Below, one piece after another: positions 35,801-43,943 of a stretch of DNA of 64,000 nt. The DNA is taken from NCBI GenBank assembly GCA_964468345.1, contig CAYXVZ010000014.1, positions 1-64,000 of the forward strand. The letters run 5' to 3'. Made by a program: the position numbers and the translations under genes. The first letter of the stretch is position 1. Each line of letters begins with the position of its first letter. Source of the DNA: DALYLB01 sp964468345. Its GTDB lineage: Bacteria; Acidobacteriota; Blastocatellia; RBC074. Below the pieces are notes generated by a model. It did not search any database and was not told the DNA's origin. It saw only the letters and a program-made list of their open reading frames with translations.

Positions 35801-36455
35801 CAGTTCGATCGACGCGGCCGGTTCGCAGAACGTTTTCGATCGGCGTCTCGAACGGACAATCACCTCGTTCAACATTCCGCACTTCCTGAAAGTCACCTGG
35901 ATTTATGAACTGCCGTTCGGCAAGGGCAAGAAATGGCTCAGCAGCGGCCCGCTCAGCCATGTCCTCGGCGGATGGACAATGACGGGCATTCACAACTATC
36001 GCGCCGGCGACCCGCTCTCCATCTCAGGCGCAGGTCCCCGCACGATTCTGTTTAACGGAACGGTGCGTCCCGACTGGATCGCAAGCGTCGATGCGAAACT
36101 CGACACCGACGCTCAGGTCCGGACGGACGGCACCGGTGCGCGCTATCTCAATCCGGCTGCCTTCAAACTCGCTCCGCTCACGGGCAACAATGTCCCGCTT
36201 CGCCTGGGCACCGCGCCGCCGCGCCTGCCCAACGTTCGCGGACCGGCCGTGTTCAGCGAAGACTTCGGCCTGAAGAAATCCTTCGCCTTCACGGAAACCC
36301 GCAACTTCGAAATCCGATTCGATTTCTTCAATGCCTTCAATCGGGCGGGCCGCGGCAATCCGGTCACGGACATCACCAACCCGCTCTTCGGCCGCATCAT
36401 CGGCGCCCGCTTCGGCCCGCGAAATATTCAGGCGGAAGCGAGGTTCACGTTCTAG
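32877..36455 (+). CDS. TonB-dependent receptor with carboxypeptidase-regulatory-like N-terminal domain
   Basis: 1192 residues from the ATG at 32877 with a GGAGG site. Signal peptide 1-27 (VFAVIALLLVSLFSVSARAQ). Residues ~30-110 form the regulatory-like beta-sandwich (GSLSGIVTDPTGAVVPGAEV). A plug of about 120 residues follows (GSINGGQNYSHEILIEG, SEFKMQTGTVSAQYGGGQT), then a long outer-membrane barrel ending in aromatic Phe (EARFTF). The architecture is the expanded Oar-like type common in Acidobacteriota, where dozens of copies import large substrates, often glycans or peptides. Neighbouring secreted peptidases would fit a peptide diet; this is inference. Confidence 0.92.
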   Translation: MKEQRSKVFAVIALLLVSLFSVSARAQGERGSLSGIVTDPTGAVVPGAEVTATNKETNIETKTTTTDAGVYRIPYLPLGTYKVTVKATGFQTTITDNITLRVAQSLNIDIKLQAGQLSDTVNVSADQVLLESGTAEIGRYVTKKEFDTWPVAVGDGQRQIQTFIFSSLPGTVGGTFQGSINGGQNYSHEILIEGIPLGRFDLQGGSNNEFSPSAESVSEFKMQTGTVSAQYGGGQTAIANFAIKSGTNDFHGSGFGYIQNDALRANSFNNKSFGRNASGQEVRPRPPFKLHNYGYAFSGPVWVPKVYNGRNKTFFFNSLEVTRVRDFVSTSFTTLPVAAFKRGDFSKLLDPAFTGDARSGRQVVVNNVPQVDALGRPVIFGQLYDPRTTRTVNSAVVRDPFANNIIPQSMWSSVSNNILSKVGITDPIIDRMLNNFPAIAGCCPVFDQRIYAIKADHNINEKHKISGYYNHTYRLRNNSPGGRWGEPPERPTGVYQLQYTPGRMVRMAYDWTISSSILNHVAIGYNRFGNLNQSVFIDQDWPAQIGLQNVPGTHFPTLSFSGAPYQGGGIGAGGRLGSANRGGSYNGSTILMDDLTIIKGSHNYKAGFEMRKYYYNFRNRSGSGDFSFSPLQTELPGFSQQTGHSFASFLLGAVASASRGVAVANFGYRVTQPAFYFMDDWKITQKLTLNLGLRWEMNGGYNEVAGRISAIDLTKANPGAGNRPGALVFADEQGRKGFQDWYLKMVSPRLGFAYAMTNKLVIRGGYGINSNPFIANFQTPGNFGYNGTIAVNSITVPLRNPQDPVMYLQDRFPDFPGALPNRNPALQNNQGIGYIAPNSNRVGYVQNYNLGVQYQLPASFVLEVGYLGNKGTRLESDGLDNLNQLPLSALQFGDRLFQQLSDNPGLVPLPYAGFNGTVAQALRPYPQYGNISQIFANFGVSNYNSMQVQLTRHLTKGLSVLGAYTWSKAIFVGTDSSIDAAGSQNVFDRRLERTITSFNIPHFLKVTWIYELPFGKGKKWLSSGPLSHVLGGWTMTGIHNYRAGDPLSISGAGPRTILFNGTVRPDWIASVDAKLDTDAQVRTDGTGARYLNPAAFKLAPLTGNNVPLRLGTAPPRLPNVRGPAVFSEDFGLKKSFAFTETRNFEIRFDFFNAFNRAGRGNPVTDITNPLFGRIIGARFGPRNIQAEARFTF

Positions 36456-36915
36456 GAAGGAGGCAGCGGCGGGAAGAGGAGGCAGGAGGCAGCGGCAGTC
36501 GGCAGTATTCAAGCTGCGACGTCTTTGCTTCCCAGTAGTCGCGTCGCGATAAAAAAGCAGTAGGNNNNNNNNNNNNNNNNNNNNNNNNNNNNNNNNNNNN
36601 NNNNNNNNNNNNNNNNNNNNNNNNNNNNNNNNNNNNNNNNNNNNNNNNNNNNNNNNNNNNNNNNCAAGCTGCGACGTCTTTGCTTCCCAGTAGTCGCGTC
36701 GCGATAAAAAAGCAGTAGGTAGTAGGGAGGCCTGAAGAGGAGGCAGGAGGCAGCGGCAGTCGGCAGTATTCAAGCTGCGACGTCTTTGCTTCCCAGTAGT
36801 CGCGTCGCGATAAAAAAGCAGTAGGCAGTCGGTCGCTCAATTATCAATTACCCCGTGAGCGATCGACTGCCTACTGCAGCTGCCTCCTGCTTCCTGATTT
36901 ATTCCTGCTTCCTAC
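36456..36915. repeat. C3 complex: C-family repeats, 106-bp tandem unit and scaffold gap
   Basis: No gene in this 460-nt stretch. It holds GGCAGGAGGCAGCGGCAGTC arms, 100 Ns (36565-36664), and a 55-nt segment present at 36510, 36665 and 36771. With the gap collapsed, a 106-bp unit (C arm plus the 55-nt segment) is tandemly repeated at least twice; more copies may be hidden in the gap. The opposite C arm is at about 36863-36912. Confidence 0.85.
36565..36664. other. Scaffold gap of 100 N with 55-nt duplicated flanks
   Basis: The 55 nt immediately left (36510-36564) and right (36665-36719) are identical, exactly the same overlap length as at the 1545-1644 gap, pointing to a contig-end overlap of the assembler. 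Confidence 0.88.
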
Positions 36916-37635
36916 TCAATGTCCCTGTCTCTCAAAATCCAAGTTATACGGCGCCCCCGGCGCGGATTGGATCTGCGAGGTGTAGCGGGTGCGTTGCGCG
37001 TCGCTCAGGCGGGCGCGGGCGGAGGTGCGGCTGGTGACGGAGACATTGGCGCCGACGACGTCAAAGGAGAGATCATCGATCCAGGCCTGGCCGCTGCCCA
37101 TCATGTTGAGACCGATGGAGATGGCCATGGCGTTTTCGGGAACGTCGAGCACGACATCGTGTTTCTCCCAATCGCGCGTGCCGCTGATCGGGCGGCTCAT
37201 CATGCTGTCGCTGGCGACGGCGAATTCCGTGTCCGAATCGATGCGCATCCAGAGGCCCGAGACTTTGACCGCATCGGTTTTGATGTAGCCCGAAAAGCGC
37301 ACGCGCTTGCCGCGATAGTCATCGGCGCGAAAGGTCTGTCCCAAACTGGCCATGGCGCGCGAAGGCTTGAGCTGTTTCACATAGACGCTGGCCGCGCCGC
37401 CATGCGTGATGGAATTGTCGATCCCCGCCTCATATTCCTGCATCGGCGCGCCGATCGTCCACCCGGCCGGCAGGTGCTTCGTCTGCATCGCCGCAATCGA
37501 AAACGCAAACAGGCATAGGCACGATACTGTCCGGACAATGGTTTGCCACAGAGGCACAGAGTCACAGAGGGAATGATCTCTCTTATTCTTCTCAGGAACT
37601 CCATGTCTCCGTGGCAAATTCACAACTTCTCTCAA
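36916..37635 (-). CDS. Secreted protein with a carbohydrate-binding-like jelly roll
   Basis: 239 residues if started at the TTG at 37635, which has an AGGAGG site and overlaps the S9 peptidase stop (TTGA). Residues ~6-32 are encoded by repeat K1. A signal-peptide core follows (TVSCLCLFAFSIAA). The mature domain (SITHGGAASVYVKQL, DYRGKRVRFSGYIKTDAV, WEKHDVVLDVPENAMAISIGL, GQAWIDDLSFDVV) has the strand order of a galactose-binding-like jelly roll. The last ~40 residues are a basic tail. Coupling to the peptidase suggests a shared extracytoplasmic role. A GTG at 37557 is an alternative start. Confidence 0.68.
   Translation of the reverse strand: MREVVNLPRRHGVPEKNKRDHSLCDSVPLWQTIVRTVSCLCLFAFSIAAMQTKHLPAGWTIGAPMQEYEAGIDNSITHGGAASVYVKQLKPSRAMASLGQTFRADDYRGKRVRFSGYIKTDAVKVSGLWMRIDSDTEFAVASDSMMSRPISGTRDWEKHDVVLDVPENAMAISIGLNMMGSGQAWIDDLSFDVVGANVSVTSRTSARARLSDAQRTRYTSQIQSAPGAPYNLDFERQGH
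37541..37620. repeat. Palindromic element K1 (CACAGAGG octamer) inside a gene's 5' end
   Basis: TTTGCCACAGAGGCACAGAG on one side and a weaker CTCCATGTCTCCGTGGCAAA on the other. Imperfect arms with an AT-rich centre, lying within codons ~6-32 of the 36916-37635 gene. Confidence 0.7.
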
Positions 37636-39650
37636 GGTCCGTTCCTCCTGCCGCCGGAAAGATATTTCTCGATCCAGGCGAATTCCCGCTTCATTTTGTC
37701 GAGCTGATAACTCGGCACCAGAATACCGTGGCCCTGATCGGGATAGATGACCAGCTCCGTCGTCACGCCCAGGCGTTTCAAGGTTCGGTAGGTTTCCTGC
37801 GATTGTCCCAGCGGCACGCGATCGTCCTTTTCGCCGTGAAAGATCAGCGTCGGTGTTTTAACGCTGGTCAAATAGGTCAGCGGCGACTGCTCTTCATACA
37901 TCTTGCGGGATTCCCAGGGCGTGCCGCCGTGCAGGCGTTCGCGCTGAAAAACGATATCCGCCGTTCCCCAATACGAGACGGCATTCGAAAGGCCGGCGCC
38001 ATAGGCCGTGCATTTGAACCGGTTCGTGTGCCCGATCATCCAACCGCTCATATAACCGCCGTAACTCCAGCCCGCGACGGCCAGCCGGTTTTCATCGGCA
38101 ACGCCGCGTTTGATGAGTTCGTCGATGCCGCTCATGATGTCTTCGTAATCGACCTTGCCGACGAGCTTCGCATTCGAGAGCGCGAACTTCGCGCCGTAAT
38201 TCGAAGAGCCGCGAAAGTTCGGCAGAAAGACGGCATAGCCATGCCCGGCGTACACCTGCGGAAAGGCGCTCCAGCCGGCATTGAAGCTCTTCATATACGC
38301 GCCTTCGGGCCCGCCGTGCACATACGTCACGAGCGGATATTTTTTGCCCGTCTCATAGCCGACGGGATACACCAGCACGCCTTCGATCTCGGTTCCGTCA
38401 TTCGATTTCCAGCGAAAGGCATCGACCTGCCCTAGGGCGAACTGATCGATCTGCGGATTGAGCTGCGTCAGAAATATCGGGACCATGATCCGCGACGAGA
38501 GCAGGGCGACTTCGCCGGCGAGGCGCGGATTTTCGTGGACGAATGCGATATTCATTCCATCGGGCGTCATCGAAAAGCTGGTGTTGACGCCGTCGTTGCG
38601 AGTGAGCGCCTGCGGCACTTCCCTGCCTGGCGTTCCCGTAACGGTCATCGCATAGATCTGCGCATTGACGCCGACCGATGCCGTGAAGACCAGGCGCTGA
38701 CCGTCGAAGACCCAACGGTAATTCGTGATATAGCCGTCGAAATCCTGCGCCAGCACACGCGGCTGTCCGCCCGCGCTGGGAACGAGATGAATGCGGTCGG
38801 GCCCGACATTCGGATCGCCGTCCGAATGCGCCAGATAGGAAATCCACTGGCCATCGGGCGAAAAGCGCGGCATCGATTCCGCGCCGTTGCCATTGGTGAT
38901 CTGTTTTGCCGCCGCGCTGTCGAGCGGCGCGGGCGGCCGCGCGGCGGAGATCACATAGACTTCGCTGGTATAGGCATCGAGCAGTTTCGAGCTTGCCCGT
39001 GCGGTGAAGACGAGCTGATTGCTGAGCGGATTCCAGTTCAACGCCGTGATGTGGCGCGTGCCCCTGGTCAATTGATAGGTCTGTTTCGCTGTCGCGTCAT
39101 AGAGCCAGAGTTGCGCGACATTCACATCCGCGTCCGCCACGATCGGCGCTTTGGTCTTCGGTTTTTCGCGGGACTCTTCGGCAATAAAGGCAATGAACCG
39201 CCCGTCGGGCGACCACTCGAAGCTTTGAATCGGCGCCTTATGAACGACCAGCGGCTCGGGTTCGCCGCCCATCAATCCCAGCGCCCAGATCTGGGCGCCG
39301 CCGTCGCCGCGCTCCGAGAGAAAGGCGATGCGCTGCGCGTTCGGCGACCAGCGCGGGTGTTCGTCCTTTTTCGGATGCGAGGTCAATCGCGCCACCTGCC
39401 GGTTTTCATCGACCAGCCAGAGGTCGGAATTGAATCGATCGTTTTCGCGGTCCCAGGCGCTGACGACAAAGGCAATCCGCCGCGAATCCGGCGAAATCTG
39501 CACATCGCTGGCGCGATTGAGCGCAACAATGTCATCAGGGGTCAAGGGTAATTTGACTTGGGCATGGGTTGGGACGCATAGGACGCATAGGACCCATAAG
39601 ACATATAGGTCCCACTTAAACAACCAACCAGATCGAGTCGCAAGTTTCAT
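37632..39650 (-). CDS. Secreted S9-family prolyl-oligopeptidase-type serine peptidase
   Basis: 672 residues. The signal peptide core (LYVLWVLCVLCVPTHAQ) is encoded by repeat O. Residues ~35-390 form a beta-propeller with WD-like blades (SPDSRRIAFVVSAW, RWSPNAQRIAFLSERGD, RFSPDGQWISYL). The alpha/beta-hydrolase domain carries the catalytic Ser529 in GWSYGGYMSG, Asp near 609 in HGEKDDRVPL and His641 in PDQGHGIL. It matches the acylaminoacyl-peptidase/DPP-like branch and would trim short peptides in the periplasm. Flanked on the same strand by the jelly-roll protein (4-bp overlap) and the HExxH protein (3-bp gap), forming a likely three-gene operon. Confidence 0.9.
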   Translation of the reverse strand: MKLATRSGWLFKWDLYVLWVLCVLCVPTHAQVKLPLTPDDIVALNRASDVQISPDSRRIAFVVSAWDRENDRFNSDLWLVDENRQVARLTSHPKKDEHPRWSPNAQRIAFLSERGDGGAQIWALGLMGGEPEPLVVHKAPIQSFEWSPDGRFIAFIAEESREKPKTKAPIVADADVNVAQLWLYDATAKQTYQLTRGTRHITALNWNPLSNQLVFTARASSKLLDAYTSEVYVISAARPPAPLDSAAAKQITNGNGAESMPRFSPDGQWISYLAHSDGDPNVGPDRIHLVPSAGGQPRVLAQDFDGYITNYRWVFDGQRLVFTASVGVNAQIYAMTVTGTPGREVPQALTRNDGVNTSFSMTPDGMNIAFVHENPRLAGEVALLSSRIMVPIFLTQLNPQIDQFALGQVDAFRWKSNDGTEIEGVLVYPVGYETGKKYPLVTYVHGGPEGAYMKSFNAGWSAFPQVYAGHGYAVFLPNFRGSSNYGAKFALSNAKLVGKVDYEDIMSGIDELIKRGVADENRLAVAGWSYGGYMSGWMIGHTNRFKCTAYGAGLSNAVSYWGTADIVFQRERLHGGTPWESRKMYEEQSPLTYLTSVKTPTLIFHGEKDDRVPLGQSQETYRTLKRLGVTTELVIYPDQGHGILVPSYQLDKMKREFAWIEKYLSGGRRNGP
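39569..39613. repeat. O repeat: GACGCATAG nonamers encoding a signal-peptide core
   Basis: Four degenerate tandem nonamers (GACGCATAG, GACGCATAG, GACCCATAA, GACATATAG), with short TGGGAC/GTCCCA ends. Read on the minus strand it encodes residues ~13-28 of the S9 peptidase, including VLWVLCVLCV. Confidence 0.8.
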
Positions 39651-39653
39651 TGA

Positions 39654-40493
39654 TTATTCGATAGGAAGCCACTCGTTGGAACGAACGGCGGTTTGATATG
39701 CGGCGATCAAATCGCCCAGGGGCTGGCCAAAACTTTCCTGCACCAGGGTCTCTTGCCGGTCCGGATCGGCGATGCTGCGCTTGATGAATTCGGCAAAGCG
39801 CTCTTCGCCGAATTTCTGCCGCAGATACTCCACAAAATATCGCTGCGCGGTATAGGCGAAACGCGCGTTCCAGTCGGGCGAGGCGGGGTTTGTTTTCGCG
39901 GGATCGAGCACGCCCGCAAGGTCTTCCTTGGCCGCCCGGTCCTGAAATTCCTGCCGGCTGAAATAATTCCGTTGCCGGCCAAAGGAAACGGCAAGCCCCT
40001 CAAAAAACCAGGGCACGCGATTGAGCTTGTAGGACTTGACGATCGTCGTGTTCTGACTGAGCAGCGCATGCGATAGTTCGTGCCGCAGATATTCGCGAAT
40101 GCTGAAATTCTTTTCGCGCAGCTTCGGCGTGATGTAAATCACATCGCCCGTCGCCAGCGTCAGGCCGCCGAGCCCGCGCATATTCATCCAGGGAATCGCA
40201 CGCTCGCAGTCGCGCCAGTTTTTGCAATCCAGCACGGTCACCGGCTCATGAAACTGCAGATGATGAAAAGCCTCAGCCTCCTTCATCAAGTCATCCAGGC
40301 CTTGATAATCGACCGGCATCGCGTCGGCCTGATTGAAAAACACCTTGCCGCGGGCAAACGCCTGAGCGCCATATCCCGGTTTGATCGGCGACCACGGCAG
40401 CAATGGCCCGAACGGAAAAGCCATCGCCACGGCCAGGACGAGAACAAGCGTGATCGCAAATGCGGCGCGTTTCAGCAGCAGTTTTCTTTTCAT
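39654..40493 (-). CDS. Membrane-anchored HExxH metallopeptidase-like protein
   Basis: 279 residues from the ATG at 40493; the longer frame passes through repeat I2 and is rejected. One N-terminal membrane segment (FAITLVLVLAVAMAFPFG) probably anchors it facing outward. The zinc motif HELSHA (in REYLRHELSHALLSQ) is followed about 24 residues later by WFFEGLAVSF, the Glu expected as third ligand in the MA clan (gluzincin-like). The C-terminal helix pattern (YFVEYLRQKFGEERFAEFIKR) is typical of peptidase-MA-like domains. First gene of the likely operon with the S9 peptidase. Confidence 0.8.
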   Translation of the reverse strand: MKRKLLLKRAAFAITLVLVLAVAMAFPFGPLLPWSPIKPGYGAQAFARGKVFFNQADAMPVDYQGLDDLMKEAEAFHHLQFHEPVTVLDCKNWRDCERAIPWMNMRGLGGLTLATGDVIYITPKLREKNFSIREYLRHELSHALLSQNTTIVKSYKLNRVPWFFEGLAVSFGRQRNYFSRQEFQDRAAKEDLAGVLDPAKTNPASPDWNARFAYTAQRYFVEYLRQKFGEERFAEFIKRSIADPDRQETLVQESFGQPLGDLIAAYQTAVRSNEWLPIE

Positions 40494-40520
40494 GGCGCTT
40501 TCCGGGATGAAGTGATAACT

Positions 40521-40556
40521 CGCAACGCTTCCGCCTGAAGGCGGTACAACGAAAAT
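40521..40556. repeat. Single I-family arm (I2)
   Basis: One copy of the TCCGCCTGAAGGCGGTAC sequence of element I1 without its partner arm, just upstream of the HExxH gene start. Confidence 0.75.
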
Positions 40557-40578
40557 TAAGTCGGTTTTCACTTCACTG

Positions 40579-40671
40579 TATGGCAATAGCCACTGAGAGC
40601 ACCGAGAACACAGAGAAATGTTCGACTTTTTTCAGCCTCTGTGAGCTCTGTGACCTCTGTGGCTGACCATA
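40579..40671. repeat. Palindromic element K2 (CACAGAG/CACCGAG words)
   Basis: Imperfect arms at about 40579-40618 and 40636-40671 (TATGGC...CCACTGAGAGC against CTCTGTGGCTGACCATA), between the VWA gene 3' end and the HExxH gene 5' end. Confidence 0.75.
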
Positions 40672-40690
40672 CACGAAACTGCAAACCGAT

Positions 40691-43600
40691 CTAGGTCGTC
40701 AGGCGGCGATAGATGCCGGGAAGGCGTTCCGGCAGGCTCATCACATCATCGATGATGGTGTAGCCGACTTCGCCGTACAGATCTTTCAATTCAGCTTCCG
40801 ACTCGCGGTCAATGGTGATGCAGAACGGGGTAATGCCGAGAATCTTGGTGTGCCGCAGGGCCATTTTGGTGTCTTCGCGCGCGTAGCGGGAATCGCCGTA
40901 ATCGTGGTCATAGGGCCGGCCGTCCGACAGCACGATCAGCAGCTTGGTGCGCGCATCCTGATTTTCGAGTTCGGCCGCGGCGTGCCGAATGGCCGCGCCG
41001 AGACGCGTATTGTTGTGATAGGTGATGCCGCCGATGCGCCGCTCGACTTCGGGCGAATAGATTTCGCCGAAGCGTTTGATCACGAAATATTTCACGTTGC
41101 GGCGGCCTTCGCTGGTGAAGCCGGAAATCGAATAGGCGTCGCCGACGGCTTCGAGCGCTTCGCTCATCAGCACCAGGCCCTGCTTTTCGATATCGATGAT
41201 CTTTTGCCCCGGCCGCGTGTACGGCTGATTCGGATGCCGCGTGATCGTGCGCGCCGTCGAGGAGGACATATCGAGCAGGAACGAGACGGCGACATCGCGT
41301 TCGCGGCGAATGCGGCGGATATACAGGCGATCGGAAGGCCGGCCGGTCGTTTTCTTGTCGACGTAATGGTCGATCAACGCCTGCAGATCGTAATCCTCGC
41401 CGTCGAGTTCGCCCTTGATCTTGCGCAGCGATTCGGGCTTGAGCATCTGAAACTGATGACGAATCGAAGAGATTACGCCGGAATAACGCGCGCGCACCTG
41501 TTCGACGAAATCGCGCGCGCCCTTGCGGTTTTCGCGCTGGATGACGCGGCACCATTTCGCGCGATGGTCGCCGAGTTCGCGATCCCATTCATCGTAAAAG
41601 AACGCCACATCGCCTTCCTGCAATTCCTGCTCGCTGGTTTCGGCGTTCATCAATTCATTCAGCAGCTCGGAGTCGGCCGGCATGGTTTCCTCGACGGCCT
41701 GCGACCACTGATTGAACAGTTCCGGGCGGCGCTGTTGCTGCGACGCGGTCTGTTGCTGCTGCGTGTTTTCCTGGTTGTTTTCGCCGCTTTCCTGATCGTC
41801 TTCCTTTTCCTCTTCGCCGGTTTCCGATTCGTTTTGCGGCTCGTTCTTTTTCGCGTCGAGCAGCTCATAGACGCGGAAGGTCGCCATCAGCGAATCGCTG
41901 ACCGAAGCATCGTCGCGGCGGATATACGCGCCGACGATTCGTTCAAACTCCGAGATAATGCCGGCATAGGCGCGCCGTCCCGTTTCATCGATGACGCCGC
42001 CGCAGAGCGTGATCTGAAACAGCATTTCATAAATCGCCTGTTCGACCGTCAGTTCGGTGATCGGCGGACGGCGATCGACCAGGCGCGAGCGCACAAAATC
42101 CAGGTCGCGGCGAATGCCGCGATAGGTGTTGCGCAGCCGCCAGTCGATGCGGCCGTTTTCGAGCGTCGTGAAAATGCGCGTGGCGAGCAGTTGATTGGGA
42201 AAACGCGAGAGGACGACCTTGTAATCGGCGATTTCCAGCATCTCGGGCGCGAGTTCGATGCGCATGCGATGCTTGCCGAGATGCTCCGTGTTCGAATACT
42301 GAATGTATTCTTCCTCCTGGAGCCCTTGCGCTTCGCGCTGACGAAGTTCCTGCTCATTGAAGAAGCTGTCGATTTCGCGAATCGTTGCGCGAATATCGGG
42401 CGTGCCTGACACGCGCGTCCCGAATTCCACCTGGCCCGAGGCGTGCGCGGCCAGGGCCTTGTACAATTTGAAATCGTCCTCGGGCGAGCCGAACTCCGCG
42501 ACGACCGAGGGAAGCTGAATCGTGTGCCCGTCGTTGATCTTGGATTCTTCGGGAATGCTGCCCAGGGGCGCGATGACCATTTCGCGGCCCGTCAGCCCTT
42601 CGACATAGAGGCGCAGCAGATGCGAGACGGATTCGAGCGAAACGCCGTCGTGCGCGCCGCGCAGGGAATCCTGGCTGGATTTCGATTCGAGCGCGTAATA
42701 GGCCTGCGCCTTGCGGCGGTCTTCGCGGTGCAGCGTGGCGCCTTCGCGCGCCCAGGCTTGGAACTGTTCCAGCGAAGAAGACGCGAGCGCGCGCGGCGAA
42801 CTCTTGAAACACTCGAGCGCGACATAGACGTTCATTCCCGCCAGCTCTTCGACAATATCGAGCACGGCATTGAGCCGCTCGGGCGCGCGCCGGCGCTGCG
42901 TCATGGAAAACGTCGCGAGCACCTTGGGCGTCAGCTTCAAAAAGTCATAGACGATCGCATTGCCTTCATCGGCGACCTTGCGCGTGACGCGATTCCATTT
43001 TTCAAAACTTTCCGTTCCGCCGACCTCGATCACCGAACGCGCCGAGCGGAAATATTGCAGCGCCGTCGCTCCGCCGCGCTCCAAAAAGATGGCGGTGTGC
43101 CGGCACAACTCCACGATGTCGCGGGGATTTTGAATGAAGCCCAGGCCTTCGCCGACCGCGCTTAAAAACTCCGCGGCCGTCGCGCCCGTGCGCTGCGCAA
43201 AACTTTCGGCCAGCGAGAGCGTGGCTTCGATGGGCGATTCTCCGCCGGTTTCGAAAGGACGCAATTGCTGCAGGGCGAGCGGCGCGGCGATCAGGACTTC
43301 CGTGCTGTGCTTGACGGATCGATGCGCGACTTCCACGGCGATGGCAAAGAGGCGGGCGCTGAAACGCTCTTCTCCGAGGCCCGCCGCGGTTCGATTGGCC
43401 GTGCGAAAGGTGGTGAGCGCCGCCGCGGGCGAAAGGACGATCTGCTTTGCGCAAAGCGCCACCAGCAGCGGGCGAAGTTTTTCCGGGAGTGCAAAGAGGA
43501 TCTCGAACGAGGTCCGATAAAATTCGCTGGCTTCTTCGGCGTTGTTGAGCGCGATCTTCTTGCCGACCTCGGCCCAGGCGCGCAGGTCGCCGTTTTCCAG

Positions 43601-43801
43601 CAGGCGCGATACATCCGGCACGGCCTTGAAAAATTCCATGGCCAGTTTGGGCGAAATACTGACCAGCGACGCGCCCACATCGACGGCCACCCATCCGCGT
43701 TCATTCGGCTTCATTCCCATTTTCAAGGCCAGCGCTTCAACCGTGTTCCGTGTCAGCCCCTTGAAAAGCGAGCCTGTGAATCCTTTTTTCTCATCCGACA
43801 T
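40691..43801 (-). CDS. CbbO/NorD-like VWA-domain protein with long helical N-terminal region
   Basis: 1036 residues, longer than typical CbbO/NorD. Residues ~1-420 are helical, repeat-like sequence (AALTTFRTANRTAAGLGEERF, RAPERLNAVLDIVEELAG) of no recognised family. The middle has a substrate-adaptor-like region followed by an acidic Gln-rich linker (~655-700). The C-terminal von Willebrand A domain has a full metal site: DMSSS at 844-848, Thr932 and Asp960 (LSDGRP). Such proteins bridge a CbbQ/NorQ AAA+ ring to a metalloenzyme that it activates or remodels. The matching ATPase gene is immediately upstream, with palindrome C4 between. The client enzyme is not evident in the window. Confidence 0.85.
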   Translation of the reverse strand: MSDEKKGFTGSLFKGLTRNTVEALALKMGMKPNERGWVAVDVGASLVSISPKLAMEFFKAVPDVSRLLENGDLRAWAEVGKKIALNNAEEASEFYRTSFEILFALPEKLRPLLVALCAKQIVLSPAAALTTFRTANRTAAGLGEERFSARLFAIAVEVAHRSVKHSTEVLIAAPLALQQLRPFETGGESPIEATLSLAESFAQRTGATAAEFLSAVGEGLGFIQNPRDIVELCRHTAIFLERGGATALQYFRSARSVIEVGGTESFEKWNRVTRKVADEGNAIVYDFLKLTPKVLATFSMTQRRRAPERLNAVLDIVEELAGMNVYVALECFKSSPRALASSSLEQFQAWAREGATLHREDRRKAQAYYALESKSSQDSLRGAHDGVSLESVSHLLRLYVEGLTGREMVIAPLGSIPEESKINDGHTIQLPSVVAEFGSPEDDFKLYKALAAHASGQVEFGTRVSGTPDIRATIREIDSFFNEQELRQREAQGLQEEEYIQYSNTEHLGKHRMRIELAPEMLEIADYKVVLSRFPNQLLATRIFTTLENGRIDWRLRNTYRGIRRDLDFVRSRLVDRRPPITELTVEQAIYEMLFQITLCGGVIDETGRRAYAGIISEFERIVGAYIRRDDASVSDSLMATFRVYELLDAKKNEPQNESETGEEEKEDDQESGENNQENTQQQQTASQQQRRPELFNQWSQAVEETMPADSELLNELMNAETSEQELQEGDVAFFYDEWDRELGDHRAKWCRVIQRENRKGARDFVEQVRARYSGVISSIRHQFQMLKPESLRKIKGELDGEDYDLQALIDHYVDKKTTGRPSDRLYIRRIRRERDVAVSFLLDMSSSTARTITRHPNQPYTRPGQKIIDIEKQGLVLMSEALEAVGDAYSISGFTSEGRRNVKYFVIKRFGEIYSPEVERRIGGITYHNNTRLGAAIRHAAAELENQDARTKLLIVLSDGRPYDHDYGDSRYAREDTKMALRHTKILGITPFCITIDRESEAELKDLYGEVGYTIIDDVMSLPERLPGIYRRLTT

Positions 43802-43815
43802 AGCTAATGCAGTCG

Positions 43816-43936
43816 GCAGGAGGCAGCGGCAGTCGGCAGTAACAGTTGATGGTAGTAGTTGGTACTCTGGCAGGTTCCCTGCCGACTACCGACCCCACCG
43901 CTCGCTTTTTACTTCCCGACTGCCGCTGCCTCCTGC
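43816..43936. repeat. Palindromic element C4
   Basis: Perfect 20-nt arms at 43816-43835 and 43917-43936 of the C family, between the CbbQ-like and VWA genes. The loop contains extra partial C words (CTGCCGACTACCGACC). Confidence 0.82.
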
Positions 43937-43943
43937 TTACTTC

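Noticed and set aside
34608..35993. 461-codon open frame antisense to the TonB receptor
   Set aside because: Antisense composition effect; the receptor's barrel sequence on the other strand is convincing.
40494..40586. N-terminal extension of the HExxH protein (FVVPPSGG segment)
   Set aside because: This stretch is repeat I2 translated by chance; the membrane anchor starts at the ATG at 40493.
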